DNA of 64,000 nucleotides, taken from Rotaria sordida (taxonomy: Eukaryota; Rotifera; Eurotatoria; Philodinida; Philodinidae). The position numbers and the translations under genes are program-made. This document shows, in pieces, positions 1 through 11,617 of this stretch. Position 1 is the first letter of the stretch; every line of letters starts with the position of its first letter. Under the pieces are notes generated by a model. That model ran no database searches, was not told the origin of the DNA, and saw nothing but the letters and a program-made list of their open reading frames with translations. The stretch is from positions 16,919-80,918 of the forward strand of contig CAJNOL010000643.1 in the NCBI GenBank assembly GCA_905250125.1, given 5' to 3'.

Positions 1-896
1 TATAAACAATGTTGTTATGTTGCACCTTTCTTCCGGCTTGTCTATAGATCGTGGGGGGAGGACAACGGTTTTTTTATTTAATAGTATTTAAACATGGTTA
101 ATTCCAATATTCGATCTGATTCACTATCGTGATTTTGCTCACGTCAGTGGGTTGAGTCATTGCAACAAAAGAGTGGCTTATGTACACCATGACTTCCAAC
201 GTAGGCCACGCCATGTTGTGTAAGAAGGAAAAGAACAGAAAAAAAAGGCTCTGACGAGCAAGTATAAAAAGCGTGCATTGAGAAGAATTTATCAGTTTAA
301 AATTTTTGTTCAAACTTGAATATAAACCTAAATTATGCATAATAACAACGATGTCGATGATGCACGGGGTTTAGATGAAGTAGCATGCCCCACTCCAACA
401 ACACCACCACCAGCAGATCCACCAAGTACAAATAGGAAGATGCGTGATATATATCCTCATCGATGATTAAATTTTATATTGACATTCTAATGATTAATTT
501 TTATGTTATCAAACGAGATGATTTAATCTCATTATTGGCTTTAATCATTCTATGCAATATTGTATGAAACTAAGCAAATAGTTGTACCAATACACAAAGT
601 CTCAAATATTGAAGAAAAAATTTATATATATATTGTTTTTATAATCATTTTTTTGTATAAAAAAAAGATTTTTATAGATAAATTTGATTAAAATTTGACA
701 TAGTATCTATTCATTTATTATCACTTTTAGTAGAACTAAATAATATAAAAAAAAACGTATGTGGAAAAGTGAATAAAGCAGTGGAAATTATAGAAATGAA
801 CAAAAAAAAAAAGAAGAGAGAAAATACTATAGAAACATTTTCAGTAATTATCATTCGTTTTGTTTTTGTATGAGGAATCGTTTTGTCATTGAAAAT
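1..896. other. Intergenic, with a possible core promoter and tiny ORF
   Basis: There is no convincing gene here. The only structured piece is at 263-467 on the plus strand. A TATA box (TATAAAAAG at 263) is followed about 28 nt later by an initiator-like TCAGTTT (291), and then by a 43-codon ORF at 335-466. That ORF is acidic at the start, then Pro/Thr-rich (TPTTPPPADPPS). I cannot assign the ORF to a family. The 590-890 part is AT-rich and featureless. Confidence 0.35.
263..297 (+). promoter_or_regulatory. TATA box plus initiator-like element
   Basis: TATAAAAAG at 263-271 and TCAGTTT near 291 have the classic 25-30 nt spacing of an RNA polymerase II core promoter. The first downstream ATG (335) opens a 43-codon ORF. 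Function is inferred from spacing only. Confidence 0.3.
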
Positions 897-1926
897 TTAT
901 TTTTCATGTATATCTTCAATTGTAATTGGAAGATCTTTATAAAAATCATGAATACTTTTTTTGGCTTCATTCAAATGTTTACGATCGCCTAAAATAATAT
1001 TTAAAATAAATATCACTTTTGTTTATTTTTGAAAAAAAGAATTAAATTAACCGTGAAAAATCCATTCACCATTACAATGATCATGACCAATATCTGTTGT
1101 ACCTGGTTCTACTGACCAAGTTTGTGGTAAAGAAAAATTGAGATTATGTAATTTATATATATCATGATATTTATGAAATTGAGAACCTGAAAAATTATAT
1201 TTTATTCGAAAAGATGCTTGATCTTCCATAGCACTATGATATAAAACAAAACAAAAAAAAAACAATTGGAATTTTCCAACTTTTTCTTTTTTCGTTTTTT
1301 TATTTTGTTACCCTGTAAACCATATTTGAATATTGTTCATGGTTGTTGAACCTAATTTAAATGCTTTTGATTTTGATATATGTGGAAGATTAACATAAAG
1401 AAATTCTTCAGTTGGATCATAGCTAAATTGAACATTAGATGAAAGTATTTCATGTGGTACTTCACCCCAATTTTCTTTAATAAATATATCTTCAGGATGC
1501 ATTTCAATTGTTGATATATTATTTTTTCCAATACGTTCAATAACATGTTGATATTTAAGTAATGCATTTCGAATATTTCCTAAGAGAAATAAACAATTTA
1601 CAATAAGTTTTTATAACTAAAGAATTTATTTTACTAGTAACATTAAATGGAATAGTTAAATAACCTGATCCACTTCGATCAGGATTTTTTAATAAAGTTC
1701 GATCTTCAAGAACAAAATAGACTTCGGTTGGACGATCTTTTGACCAATTTAGTACATCACCAAAACTAACATCCCAATCAGATGGAATAGAAGTTCGATT
1801 CTCTGAAAAATTTTTCAATGTAGAATCATCTATTGAAAGACCATTTTCTCGTTTTAATGTTTCTGATTTGTTAACTAAATCAAAATATCGAGCTGGTTGT
1901 TCATTATTTATACTTGTCAAAGCCAT
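897..1926 (-). CDS. Unknown protein, tandem paralogue B (277 aa)
   Basis: Exons on the minus strand are 1926-1635, 1579-1312, 1233-1052 and 988-897, all GT-AG. Phase is kept throughout, giving 277 codons plus TAA. I do not recognise the family. The protein is collinear with its upstream neighbour at 1982-2827. Shared blocks include RYFDLVN/VYFDLVN near the N-terminus, DWDVxxGDVLxWS near residue 60, LLKNPDxSGSGYLTIP near residue 85, and a C-terminal GEW block followed by a Lys/Glu-rich helix. The last exon (988-897) is short and is recognised because it matches the paralogue's C-terminal helix. There is no signal peptide or membrane segment, so the protein is probably cytosolic. It has three introns where the neighbour has one, so introns were gained or lost after duplication. 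Function is unknown. Confidence 0.85.
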
Positions 1927-1981
1927 GTTTAAAAAATTCTTTTATTTATTTTTTCTATAATCTACAATTAAAATTATTTTA

Positions 1982-2827
1982 TTATTTTATTTCAATTTCA
2001 AGTCCTTTATAATGTTTTTCAATCGCTTTTTGTGCTTTCTCTTTTGTTTTTTCTGGTCCTTCACATTTCCATTCGCCTTGTATTTTATTTTCACTAAATA
2101 ATAATGAACCTTGTTGTTCACTTTGCCATCCAGGTGGTAAACCCATAATAATACCACAAGGAACTTTGCTACATGTTTCTTTTCCTTCAAAATTATATTT
2201 AACAATAAATTTAGTTTTTGTTTCATTGCTTGTTGATATCCATTGAATAATATCTTCTATTTTAGTTGTTTCTAATTGAAATTGTTGAGATTGATTAGGA
2301 TTTGATTCAATTGTAACATAGAGAACTTCATCATTTGGATCAAATGAATATGATATATCAGTTCGATTTTTGATTGATTTTGGAAGTTCTTTTGAAAATT
2401 TTTTGACAAAGAATGAATCATTTGATGTAATTTCAATTGATGAAACATAATTACGACCAATAGAATCCAATACCGAAGAAAAATAATCGATAGCATCAGA
2501 AAATTGAGAAGTTATTGCAAGTGGAATTGTTAAATAACCTGAACCAGATGTATCAGGATTCTTTAAAAGTGTTCCTTCTGATGTGACACTACAATAAAGA
2601 AACAAAACAAAAATTTAAAAAAAAACTTTTATTTAAATTAAAACTTACAAAAAAGTTTCTGTTGGTCGAAATTCACTCCATGAAAGTACATCGCCTGGTT
2701 GAACATCCCAATCATCAGATACTTTTAAATTCTTTGGTGGTTTTGATAATTGAATAAATTTTCCTGTCGATTTTGATTTAATCGATGCATTAGGTTGATT
2801 AACAAGATCAAAATAAACAGCTTTCAT
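1982..2827 (-). CDS. Unknown protein, tandem paralogue A (261 aa)
   Basis: Two exons, 2827-2649 and 2588-1982, are joined in phase (TT|T makes Phe), giving 261 codons plus stop. The protein is collinear with the gene immediately downstream (897-1926), only 55 bp away, so this is a head-to-tail duplication. Landmarks are VYFDLVN (about residue 4), DWDVQPGDVLSWSE (about 39), LLKNPDTSGSGYLTIP (about 67), a central mixed alpha/beta region with IGRNYVSSIEI, and GEWKCEGPEKTKEKAQKAIEKH near the C-terminus. A conserved Trp/Gly/Asp core suggests a folded globular domain. It could be a lineage-specific family. No enzymatic motif is visible and no function is proposed. Confidence 0.85.
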
Positions 2828-3133
2828 TGGTTGATTCTATTTAAAGTCAATACAATTGAAATTCCAAATATAGTAAGATGGAGAAAAAAAAAGAACAAGC
2901 TTAAGTGATGAATCAGGATTAAACAATGTGAAATAAAGCAAATAGGTTTTATTCAAATATGTATGACGTTAGTAGAACATAGTAAAGAATGACAAATGAA
3001 TAACAAAAATGATATTTTTATGAAAATGAAAACAATATGATATATGATCGAAATTTTTAGTAAATCATTTTTTTTTCTACCCCCGCTTATTTGAATCATT
3101 TCCTCTTGAGTAAAAAAAAACAAATATAAGAAT

Positions 3134-3301
3134 TTAACTTTGACATACAGAAATTGTTGTAGCTTTTGTTGAAAGTTTCTTCGGTTGATTTAGTCGCTTT
3201 CTTGTTGTAGTTGGTCGTTTTCTTGCTGTAGTTGGTCGTTTTCTTGCTGTAGTTGGTCGTTTTTTTGCTGTAGTTAGTCGTTTTCGTCGAACTTTTGGCA
3301 T
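3134..3301 (-). CDS. Small highly basic repeat protein (55 aa)
   Basis: This uninterrupted ORF runs from ATG at 3301 to TAA at 3134 and encodes 55 residues. Four or five copies of the heptad KRPTTAR/KRLTTAK follow MPKVRR. The matching 21-nt DNA repeat is visible at about 3190-3280. Composition (Lys, Arg, Thr, Pro, Ala) resembles histone H1 tails, protamine-like proteins or a nucleic-acid-binding tail, so a nuclear chromatin or RNA-binding role is plausible but inferred. TTCTGTTACAG lies about 15 nt before the ATG and looks like a 3' splice site, so a 5' untranslated intron or a spliced leader may precede it. It could instead be a chance ORF in a minisatellite. The sense of the repeat and the clean start argue mildly for a gene. 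Confidence 0.5.
   Translation of the reverse strand: MPKVRRKRLTTAKKRPTTARKRPTTARKRPTTTRKRLNQPKKLSTKATTISVCQS
3186..3285. repeat. 21-bp tandem repeat inside the basic ORF
   Basis: About four imperfect copies of a unit close to gttggtcgttttcttgctgt are present on the plus strand. The period of 21 is a multiple of three, so the repeat encodes a seven-residue unit without frameshift. Confidence 0.85.
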
Positions 3302-6300
3302 AATTTATTATTTTCTGTAACAGAAAACAAATGAAAATTAAATATTATGAAAATAGCGCTTGATATTTTCCAAAATATATTGATTATTTTTATAAAATAA
3401 AATTTTTTTTTTATTGATTTATACATGAAAAAAAAATTTGAATCTTAAAAATCGAATAAATTTTTCTTTATCTTAACTTCAAATATAAATCATCATGTCT
3501 TTCTTTTTGATAAAATATTTTTTGAAAGTTTAATTAATAATAAAACATGAACACATCTGTTAACATGACATATGTATTGCTCTTGAAAGCATCTGATGAT
3601 ATGCAGAGCAGTTATTACTTTTGATTGTTCATCGTGTTTGTTTCATTCCTTTAAAAATCAATCAAAATAATTTTTATAGACAAAAAAAACCTAGCAGAGA
3701 TTAATCAATAATAATAAACCTAATCATAGTAGGCTATATCTTAATTGTAAATAAAAACTAAGTGTTCGCAATCTATGTTGATATCATTTTTAATGAGTTT
3801 TTCAATTTCAAACACTATTTCAGTTATCAAACAATCAATAGTTTTAGTCGACAAAAAAAATTTTCTGCATAAATTTTTATTATATGCTAATCGACAATAT
3901 TCGACGTTTCAATTCGTAAAATATAGTTTGAATATTTTCTGGTAATTTGATATCATGAGATAATTAAATTATTTTTTGTTGATCATGTTAAGTTTTTGTT
4001 CTTAGTTTAAAATGTAGTATGATCTTTTATTCTCACAATTATATATATTAAAATTATCAATAGAATAAAATTTATAATAAAAATTTTCGCAATTTTGAAA
4101 CTCATTAAAAAAAGAGATCAACGCATATTTCTGCATTCCGAATTGCAAACATTCGTATACTAATTGACTTAATTTTCGTTTGCAATTATCGAAGCTATGT
4201 CACAGTATACACACTGTATGATTGATTATTTTTTGATAGAACTTAGAATATTTATATTTAAGTGCTTGTTTCTTACGATATTATTTGTTATAAATCAGAA
4301 GAAAATGAGATAAAGAATATTCTTTTTACAAATCGTACAACAAAAACAAAAAAATCAAAGATAGATATAATAAAATAAATATTTTCGGATATGTATATTT
4401 ATTGTATCCTATGATAAATTATGTAACGTAGGAAGTCTTTATAATCATGAGTGTATAAACGATGAATCATTATCAATAATTAACGTCATAAAACATGACA
4501 AATGTCAATTGAATTGATAATGCATTGCTGAAATGTTGTATAGATTAATGGAAATAAATGTTTGTTTATTGCACTTAAAGTTGTCGTCAAGTCAAGAAAT
4601 ATATTTCTATTTTTAAATCTTATTAAGGACAATCTTTTTTTGCAAGATAATCAATTCACGTATATTTCTATGTACATATATGAATTACAATTGAAATTTA
4701 ATATTTTTTCAAAAACTCATATTCAAATCATTATGACAAAGAAAAAAAAAGTTGTAGTTAGAAAATATAATATAAAAAATATTTTATGATTTTCCATTTT
4801 CTAATCATTGATAAGATTTCTTTTGATTTCATTATCTGTAAGCTATGAGTGAAATACGATTATGTTCATATTAAATAATAATGACACAATACTGTAAGAT
4901 ATTATTATGTCAACATCTTTGACTATACTATGAATAGTCGATAAGTGATCAAAGTCAAATGGATGACGATAACAACTGTCGACGATGTTATCTTGATATT
5001 TAATTGTATTTTTTTTACGGTCTAAAAAAAGACTCCTCGTATTATTCATCATTCTCAATAATATTTAAGCAATTGAATGAGAATTATCGTCACGAAAATA
5101 ATTATTTTCTTCATTATTTTATATGAAATATCTATACATATTAATCGAATTTCTCTTCTTTCAAATTCATTATACTACCTTAGCATAGACAATGGAGCTA
5201 CAAGACTTACGTGTAGGTTCAAATATTTGTTTGTTGTTTCATCAGATCACTAGATTTACGCAGTACATCGAAATTCTTATAGAAAAGTTCAAAATTTTTC
5301 TTTCGAGAGTCGGAATTAAATGTAAACAAATATTGAAGTGTTTGTTTAAGTACGTGTACGTCTTTTAATACAAGTTGCGAGTTTTTTTATTTGAATATTA
5401 CCAGCTTTATACATTCCGAAATGTAAGTTCGAAATAAGAAACACTCAATATATTTCATCTGAATGATATAAAAAGATTCGTTCTTCTCGAGCGGAGTGAT
5501 CATATCAATTATTCATTCAATGAGAAAAAAAACATACAAATGGTTGTAAAAATATACCTTTTCGTTCTCTTTTCGTGATGTAAAGAATAGGAAAAGTCAC
5601 GCTTTGTTGGTACACAATGTAGATTAACTATCAAGCAGAGACACAATATCAACTATGTTAAAATTCGTTGAAAATATTTGTTATATAATAAAAGTTTGCT
5701 TAAATTGAATTTTATTCTTTGTCTTCAATGTTTTGAATTCAACAAAAACAAAAATCATAATAATCGATGTCGTCTTGTAGACTGACATGAAATTATCTGA
5801 ATGGATATTTATTGAAACTGAAATAATGTATATTAATGAAATGAATAATAATTATATGACATGCCAAGATACATTATAAAATAATAGAAGTGACTCTAGT
5901 TTTCATTAGACATAATTAGCTATAAAACTTATATTGATACAAAAGTATAGAATATAACAATATTTTAAAATAGAGATAATAAAAGATTAATTTAATAATA
6001 AAAACTAAATATCACGAAGTGCAAAAACAAAATGAAAATATACAATTGAATTTTATAATAAATATCATTGCTTAAAAATCAAATAATAGTAGGTTATTAA
6101 ATGTTAATATATACATACAATTAACAAGGTTTATTAAAATCTCGTTAGTACCGATACCCATTTATACTTTCTTAAAATTAGATCGTTCTAATTCGTTACT
6201 AAAATATTTCGAATAAAATTAATTAAACATTCATTTTTTATTAATATTCATGCTCAAATCATACTTAAATATATAAGCATTAGAAATAGACTCTTTATCA

Positions 6301-6858
6301 AAATTACATCATTCTCATCATGTCGAGAGAGAGAGAGCAGTACAACAAGTACATCGACATAGACATTTATTCAAGTGATATATACTAATCTATGATGAAT
6401 TGAATTATGTTAAAGAAAAAAAAAGACAAAAAGATTAGACTTACCAAAAAGATTTCAATTCCAGTAAGAAAAATTATTTGTCTATAATTTTATTCCAATA
6501 TATATATATGTGTCTATCTAGAATACATTTAATGCCATTTCAATTTATTTATACTACTATTTGGAAATTAAAAATTAAAAGATAAGATTTTTCTGTAATA
6601 CATTTTATTGAATAGGAAATGAAAAGGAACAAACGTATATCAATAAATTTTGATCATATAATATCTATGTAAACACAAATCGTTGGTTTTTATTCTTGTC
6701 TTTTAAAGATTTTGATACATATAACCACGATATATATATATAGAGAATCTATACACTTAAAGTAACATTTTATACAGGTGTCAGGAGATAAAAAAAAAAG
6801 GTACAAGAAAATAGTTTTGAGTATTTGTCATTTGTTTTGTTCTTTTTTATTCTTATAA
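3302..6858. other. Long AT-rich intergenic region
   Basis: I see no gene on either strand. Short ORFs here (for example 4562-4789 plus and 4843-5058 minus) are Ile/Phe/Asn/Lys-rich with no exon context. A run of GAGAGAGAGA at about 6324 is the only simple repeat worth noting. The stretch separates two minus-strand gene groups and would hold the upstream region of the small basic gene. Confidence 0.6.
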
Positions 6859-7931
6859 TTATTGAGCTTTTGTTTTATTACTTCCATATGACGTAGTGGA
6901 ATAAAGTGTATATATTGGTTGATTTGGTGTTGAACGAAGAACTGTTGATGCTTTAACTGATGATGATGATGATGTTGTTGGAGTTGAATTTAAAACAGGT
7001 ACATTTGATGTTGATTTTTTATTATTCCAAAAATCACTAATTTGTTGACGTATAAATGGAATTAATTGACGATGACGAATACCAGGTATAAGACAAATTA
7101 TAAGTGCTAAAAGAATAATAATTTCAAAATGATTATATTTCTAAAATTCAAAAGAAAATTTACTTGTTAAATAACTAAGAAGAAGATTATCAACACGTTG
7201 ACCACAATATGCAATAAACGAAAGAAGAATTGCACCAATCATTAAATACTAAAATTAATATTGAATTTAAACAAAAAAACCAAAAAAATGAATAATTAAT
7301 CTATAACCATAAGTGGTCGTTCTTTGCGCATTTTTAAACCTGATTCACATAATTTTTTAATATGTTGTTCAAAATTAGCAATACGTTCACATAATCGAGT
7401 ATATTTAGCATCTTTAGCTGATGTCCTACAATAAAAAAATAAGAATAATGATCTTTTTTTTTGTTTTTTTAAACAACTAACCAATTATCTTTTTTAAAAA
7501 GAAGACGAATAACAATTGGTACAAGCAAATCAATAAGTACAAAAATCAGAACAACACAACTAACAAGTGTAAGTATAGGTGGATTTGCTTGAAGTATAAA
7601 ACTAATAATTAAATATATATATATATTGTTCTTTGATACAAAATTTTTATCTTACATGAAAATAAAAGTAATAATACCAAAAATAACAAATGGATCATAT
7701 TTATGTTCCCATTCAAGTAAATTATTTAAAGGTAATAAAATATGACGCCATATTAACAACGATTGTTTTAATTCTTCTGTACGATCTTTTAATTCCTTAA
7801 ATATAAAATTTAAAAAAATCATTGCAATCAATTAGTTCCTATAAAAATTTTAATCTTACATCCGATTGTAATGATGATTTTTTCATTATGGATGTTGATG
7901 TTATTGGAGAATCACTGGTACGTAACGACAT
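6859..7931 (-). CDS. ARL6IP1: ARL6IP1-like ER membrane-shaping protein (260 aa)
   Basis: Six exons (7931-7860, 7795-7656, 7601-7482, 7425-7308, 7248-7164, 7106-6859) join in phase to 260 codons plus stop. The family (ADP-ribosylation-factor-like 6 interacting protein 1) inserts in the ER membrane as hydrophobic hairpins, shapes tubules and has been tied to glutamate transport and ER-phagy. Here one hairpin spans about residues 58-103 (GIITFIF then LTLVSCVVLIFVLIDLLVP). A cytosolic helix with CERIANFEQHIKKL follows, and a second hairpin lies at about 150-188. The signatures are RKERP before that hairpin and LLLSYLT...LIPGIRH within it, collinear with vertebrate ARL6IP1. The vertebrate protein is about 200 residues. 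The extra length is a Ser/Thr-rich tail containing a five-Ser run. ATTTCTAG just upstream of the ATG looks like a splice acceptor. Confidence 0.88.
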
Positions 7932-8239
7932 TAAGTGTTCCTATTTGTAATCTAGAAATTATCAAAATACAATGTTTTTTTTTTGCGAAATAATTTTAAT
8001 TCTCATTAAACAAAAAAATAGAAGGCAAACAGATCAGATCTTATTTTTATTTGTAATAGAGTAAAGGCAAGAAACGAAACGACTAGTAACAAAAAAAAAA
8101 AACAAGCACAAACTAGCAAGCATTTGTCTTAATAAATAGAGAAAGGTGAAAAAAATAGAAGTGCATGGTTAGCGAAAAATATTCATAATTATACTTTTTA
8201 AAAAAGGAGAAAATACAAAAAAGAAATAAAAAGTAACAT

Positions 8240-8848
8240 TTAAAGAATTTTTCGACGACCAACCACCATTGAACAACATGGGCATATATGAGTTACATCT
8301 TGACATGATGTTGCACAAAATGGAATTACACAACATGGTATACAACTAAAAGAGAATAAATGATTAACAAAAAAAGGATGAACAAAAAAAAAATGTTGCT
8401 TTACCCAATAACCGTAAGTAACAAACACATAAGCCATGCAAACGAACCAGAATACTAAATAGATAAAATGCAAATAAAAAAGAATTCTTTCTATTTTACA
8501 AATGCATACATAATCGACTCGTGTAACAACTTGTTGATGACAATGAGGACAAATACAATGAATTGGATTACGACCGAGCGGAACAGCATGTGCTCCAACT
8601 AGAATTGGTCTAGCCTCTGTTACCGGTACTTGTTGATAACTCATTTCATTATCTAACAAAAAAGAACAGGTTGTTTTTTTTGTTTTATTTTAAACTGCAA
8701 AAACAAAATACTTACAAATAGGTGTATCATTCGAAGATACTTCATATACTGGTACACCTCTATAATCACCTTTGGGTCTTACTGTATTTGAAGTAGCATT
8801 AGGTATTGTACCAGGATATGGTGGAGGAGCTTCTTCATATGACTGCAT
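8240..8848 (-). CDS. LITAF-like (CDIP1/SIMPLE family) protein 1, 143 aa
   Basis: Four exons (8848-8716, 8652-8510, 8454-8405, 8345-8240) join in phase to 143 codons plus stop. LITAF domains are monotopic membrane zinc-binding modules on late endosomes and lysosomes. They fold by bringing two Cys pairs together around an in-plane hydrophobic helix. Zinc-ligand candidates are C79-PH-C82 (with C77) and HIC130-PC-C133. The hydrophobic segment between them is about 97-121 and itself holds CIPCC. A PPPY motif at residues 8-11 matches the NEDD4/ITCH WW-binding motif of the vertebrate protein. The middle exon (50 nt) encoding YSGSFAWLMCLLL is needed to complete the domain; an unspliced reading of the region lacks it. 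Two paralogues lie at 23010-23475 and 23922-24510. AACATTCCAG precedes the start codon like a splice acceptor. Confidence 0.9.
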
Positions 8849-10960
8849 TATGCGTTTAGAAAGTGACTGGAATGTTTAATGAGATAGAATGAGAAAGTGT
8901 GAGAGATAATATTGTCTAAAGGAAAAGAAAACAATCAAAAAACTCGGTCAATCGAGAATAATAAATATGGTAATTGTCGTTGTTGTCATCCAAATAAAGG
9001 AAAGTAACAAAATATAACAACGATATGAGTCATTGATGATGATAGGATTGGACATGAATTTGATATTTATATTAAGTTGATATTTATGTTTTTAAAAATT
9101 GAATCTTAGCATTTTAACAATCATATAAAGTTCAAAAATTAAACTAGACATAAATCGAGCATATATAGACCCAATCTTGATAGAGGTCGTTATATATCAA
9201 CTGAGTATTTTCCCAGTACAAGCAAAAAAAAACTAAATAGGATTTTTAGTTTTAATAATGATATCAGACAAATAATAAAATATTTTTATCTATCAATACC
9301 ACATTTGAGCAAGTCGGAAGAAATATCCTATGTTTCTTCGTTTGAGTCAAGATGACCTATATGCACATTGTATATTTTCTAGTGTCAAAGTCTATAAAAT
9401 TCATCCTGACAATTAGAATCACATTTTATCGTGGTAATTATTAGATTCGGTCATAGTTATCTGAATTTTCTACTATTGATATTATCATATTAGATGATAT
9501 TACAATCTAACAAACGGCAATCAAGAATCAAACTTTAATTTATCTAAAGGTTCTTTGAACAAAGCTAAATCAGTATTCAGAACTTATTTTTTATAGATTT
9601 GACTAAAACTTATGGTATTACTTATTTGAACATGAAACAGATGTTTTTCTTCATTACAACTTTCTTCGGATTCATTTGTAATGCGTTATATAGTGTCGAA
9701 AAATAGGTTTATGAAGTTAGATATAATAAAATATGTTTGAAAATGTAATGGTACAGTATAATCATCTGCATTACTTATCTGTACATAGTAGGCAAAACGA
9801 ATAGCTAAGCGTATAATAAACAAATAGTCTATGATACATTACACAATACGAGCACATGTTTTTCTTTACTCGATCATGATATTATCTTAACGCATTTATT
9901 AATATGCGTCATGTGAAGATATAAAACTTGCGTACTTTAGCTTTCATTGATTTAGATGACTGAATTTTCTCTATTTTCAGCATTAAAAAAATGATATATA
10001 TGTGATGCTTAAATTTGAAGTAATTTGCTTGGTAAAATACAATGCGGATAAATTTGATATTGGTTTGATCATCCGTTGGAAAAGTAACAACAGATCACAA
10101 GATGAAAATATACCAATAATATCATCGATCGTTTAGCTGGTTAGAGGCATATAATCATGAGAAAAATATGTGACATGATATTCAAATTCTAATCTGTGTG
10201 GACATGTTGAAACTAAACATTCAAATCATATCGAGCACGTTCTTTTTTTGTATACATATGTTAAACTAAAATAATTGTTTTTTTTTTCTTGAAGAAAATA
10301 TTTTCTAGTGTTTTAAAAGTAGAATATCTTTTATACTATTTTGATATGACTTTAATTGAGTAATATATTATATATACTCAAGAGTTCATAGCAATTTCTA
10401 AGATTTTAATCGATCTGATAGAAATTTACGAAGCTTTTTCAAAGTCGGGCAATGTTGAAGCTTTGAAATTTTTCAAATCTACTTTTTTCTTTTGAATATT
10501 TCTTATTATTATTTTAGCTACATATACTCTGCTAACGATACTATCATCAAAACAAGACATATAACTCTAGGTCAATTTATATTAAATTCATTGGACATCA
10601 TTCAATCAAACGCACAAAAGCCTCGTATTTTATTCGATTTTTCGTACATGATTGTTACACATCCGATCTGTTACTAATGCAAGATGCCATTGATAGAACA
10701 ACATTAGAAGTGATATAAGTCTTGTGTTTTCTCACAGTCTCATTAAGTCTGCTGTTTAGTCATTGGTAGCAACGATATACGAGTTCGATTTGATTTGTTC
10801 TTTATTTTTATTTGTAATTAATATAAAATTTAATTTTTGTTAATAAATTATATTTGATGTGTTCAAATTGTAAATAAGGAATATGTTTTTTTTTTCTTCA
10901 GAAAAAAGTTAGATTTCAAATATGATTTGCAAATTTTTAATGTCAATGCATCGGAATGTT
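8849..10960. other. Intergenic, AT-rich
   Basis: No gene is supported on either strand. The ORF at 10492-10677 (plus) has unremarkable composition and no exon neighbours. It holds the upstream region of the first LITAF-like gene and the 3' flank of the LRAT-type gene. Confidence 0.55.
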
Positions 10961-11617
10961 TTATTCTTGTTCGAATGATTCATTATCATGATGTTGACAA
11001 AGTTGATTATACAATAATTCTTCTGCTTGATTTAAAGTATTCGGTGGAATGGTTTGTAATAATGAATAAATTTGCTTTCTATTTTTTGTATTAGCATTTT
11101 GCAATTGTTCATAAATGTCTAAACCTTTTTGTACGAATAATTTTTTGATTCTTTCGGTTTGTTCACTATCCCATTTTCCTGTTCGACAAAAACAAGCAAA
11201 ACTTTCACAATTTAAAGTAGCTATGTCATATATAATATCATCAGCTTTTTCAAGCATTTCTTTTGCTACTTTAACTGTTTCTTGTTGTTTTTCGAAAGTA
11301 TCATTATCATAATTGATTAAATAAAGATGACGTGTTTTCTTGCCTAGATTATGAATACCACCAGCAAGAAATATTGGCAGAGTAGTAGTTTGAACACGGC
11401 CCGATTCTTTATCAGGACCCCATAAATGAATAATGGATATATCAGGTGTGTTCGTATCGACAACAATACCATGATGATAATGTTCATAAGGATTTGAAGT
11501 AGCAATATGAGCACCTGAATATAGAACAGATTTGGCAGATTCAATATTGATATACTCAGAATTACTAGGTTGAAGATCAAGATTGTATCGTTTTAATAAA
11601 AAAGGAAGATAATCCAT
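10961..11617 (-). CDS. LRAT/H-REV107-type NlpC/P60 domain protein (218 aa), intronless
   Basis: A single uninterrupted ORF starts at ATG 11617. Lecithin retinol acyltransferase and H-REV107 (PLAAT) proteins are circularly permuted NlpC/P60 thiol enzymes using a His near the N-terminus and a Cys in an NCEHF-like motif. They act as phospholipases or acyltransferases. Here the segment EHYHHGIVVD (H48/H49) is the catalytic-His strand. IIHLWG (H64) is a candidate second His. NCESFACFCRTG with C137 is the nucleophile motif. A C-terminal helical part (155-218) shows no transmembrane helix, so membrane anchoring of the PLAAT kind is not obvious. All larger genes nearby are split by introns and this one is not, which fits a retrogene or a transferred gene. 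Substrate cannot be inferred. Confidence 0.82.
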   Translation of the reverse strand: MDYLPFLLKRYNLDLQPSNSEYINIESAKSVLYSGAHIATSNPYEHYHHGIVVDTNTPDISIIHLWGPDKESGRVQTTTLPIFLAGGIHNLGKKTRHLYLINYDNDTFEKQQETVKVAKEMLEKADDIIYDIATLNCESFACFCRTGKWDSEQTERIKKLFVQKGLDIYEQLQNANTKNRKQIYSLLQTIPPNTLNQAEELLYNQLCQHHDNESFEQE

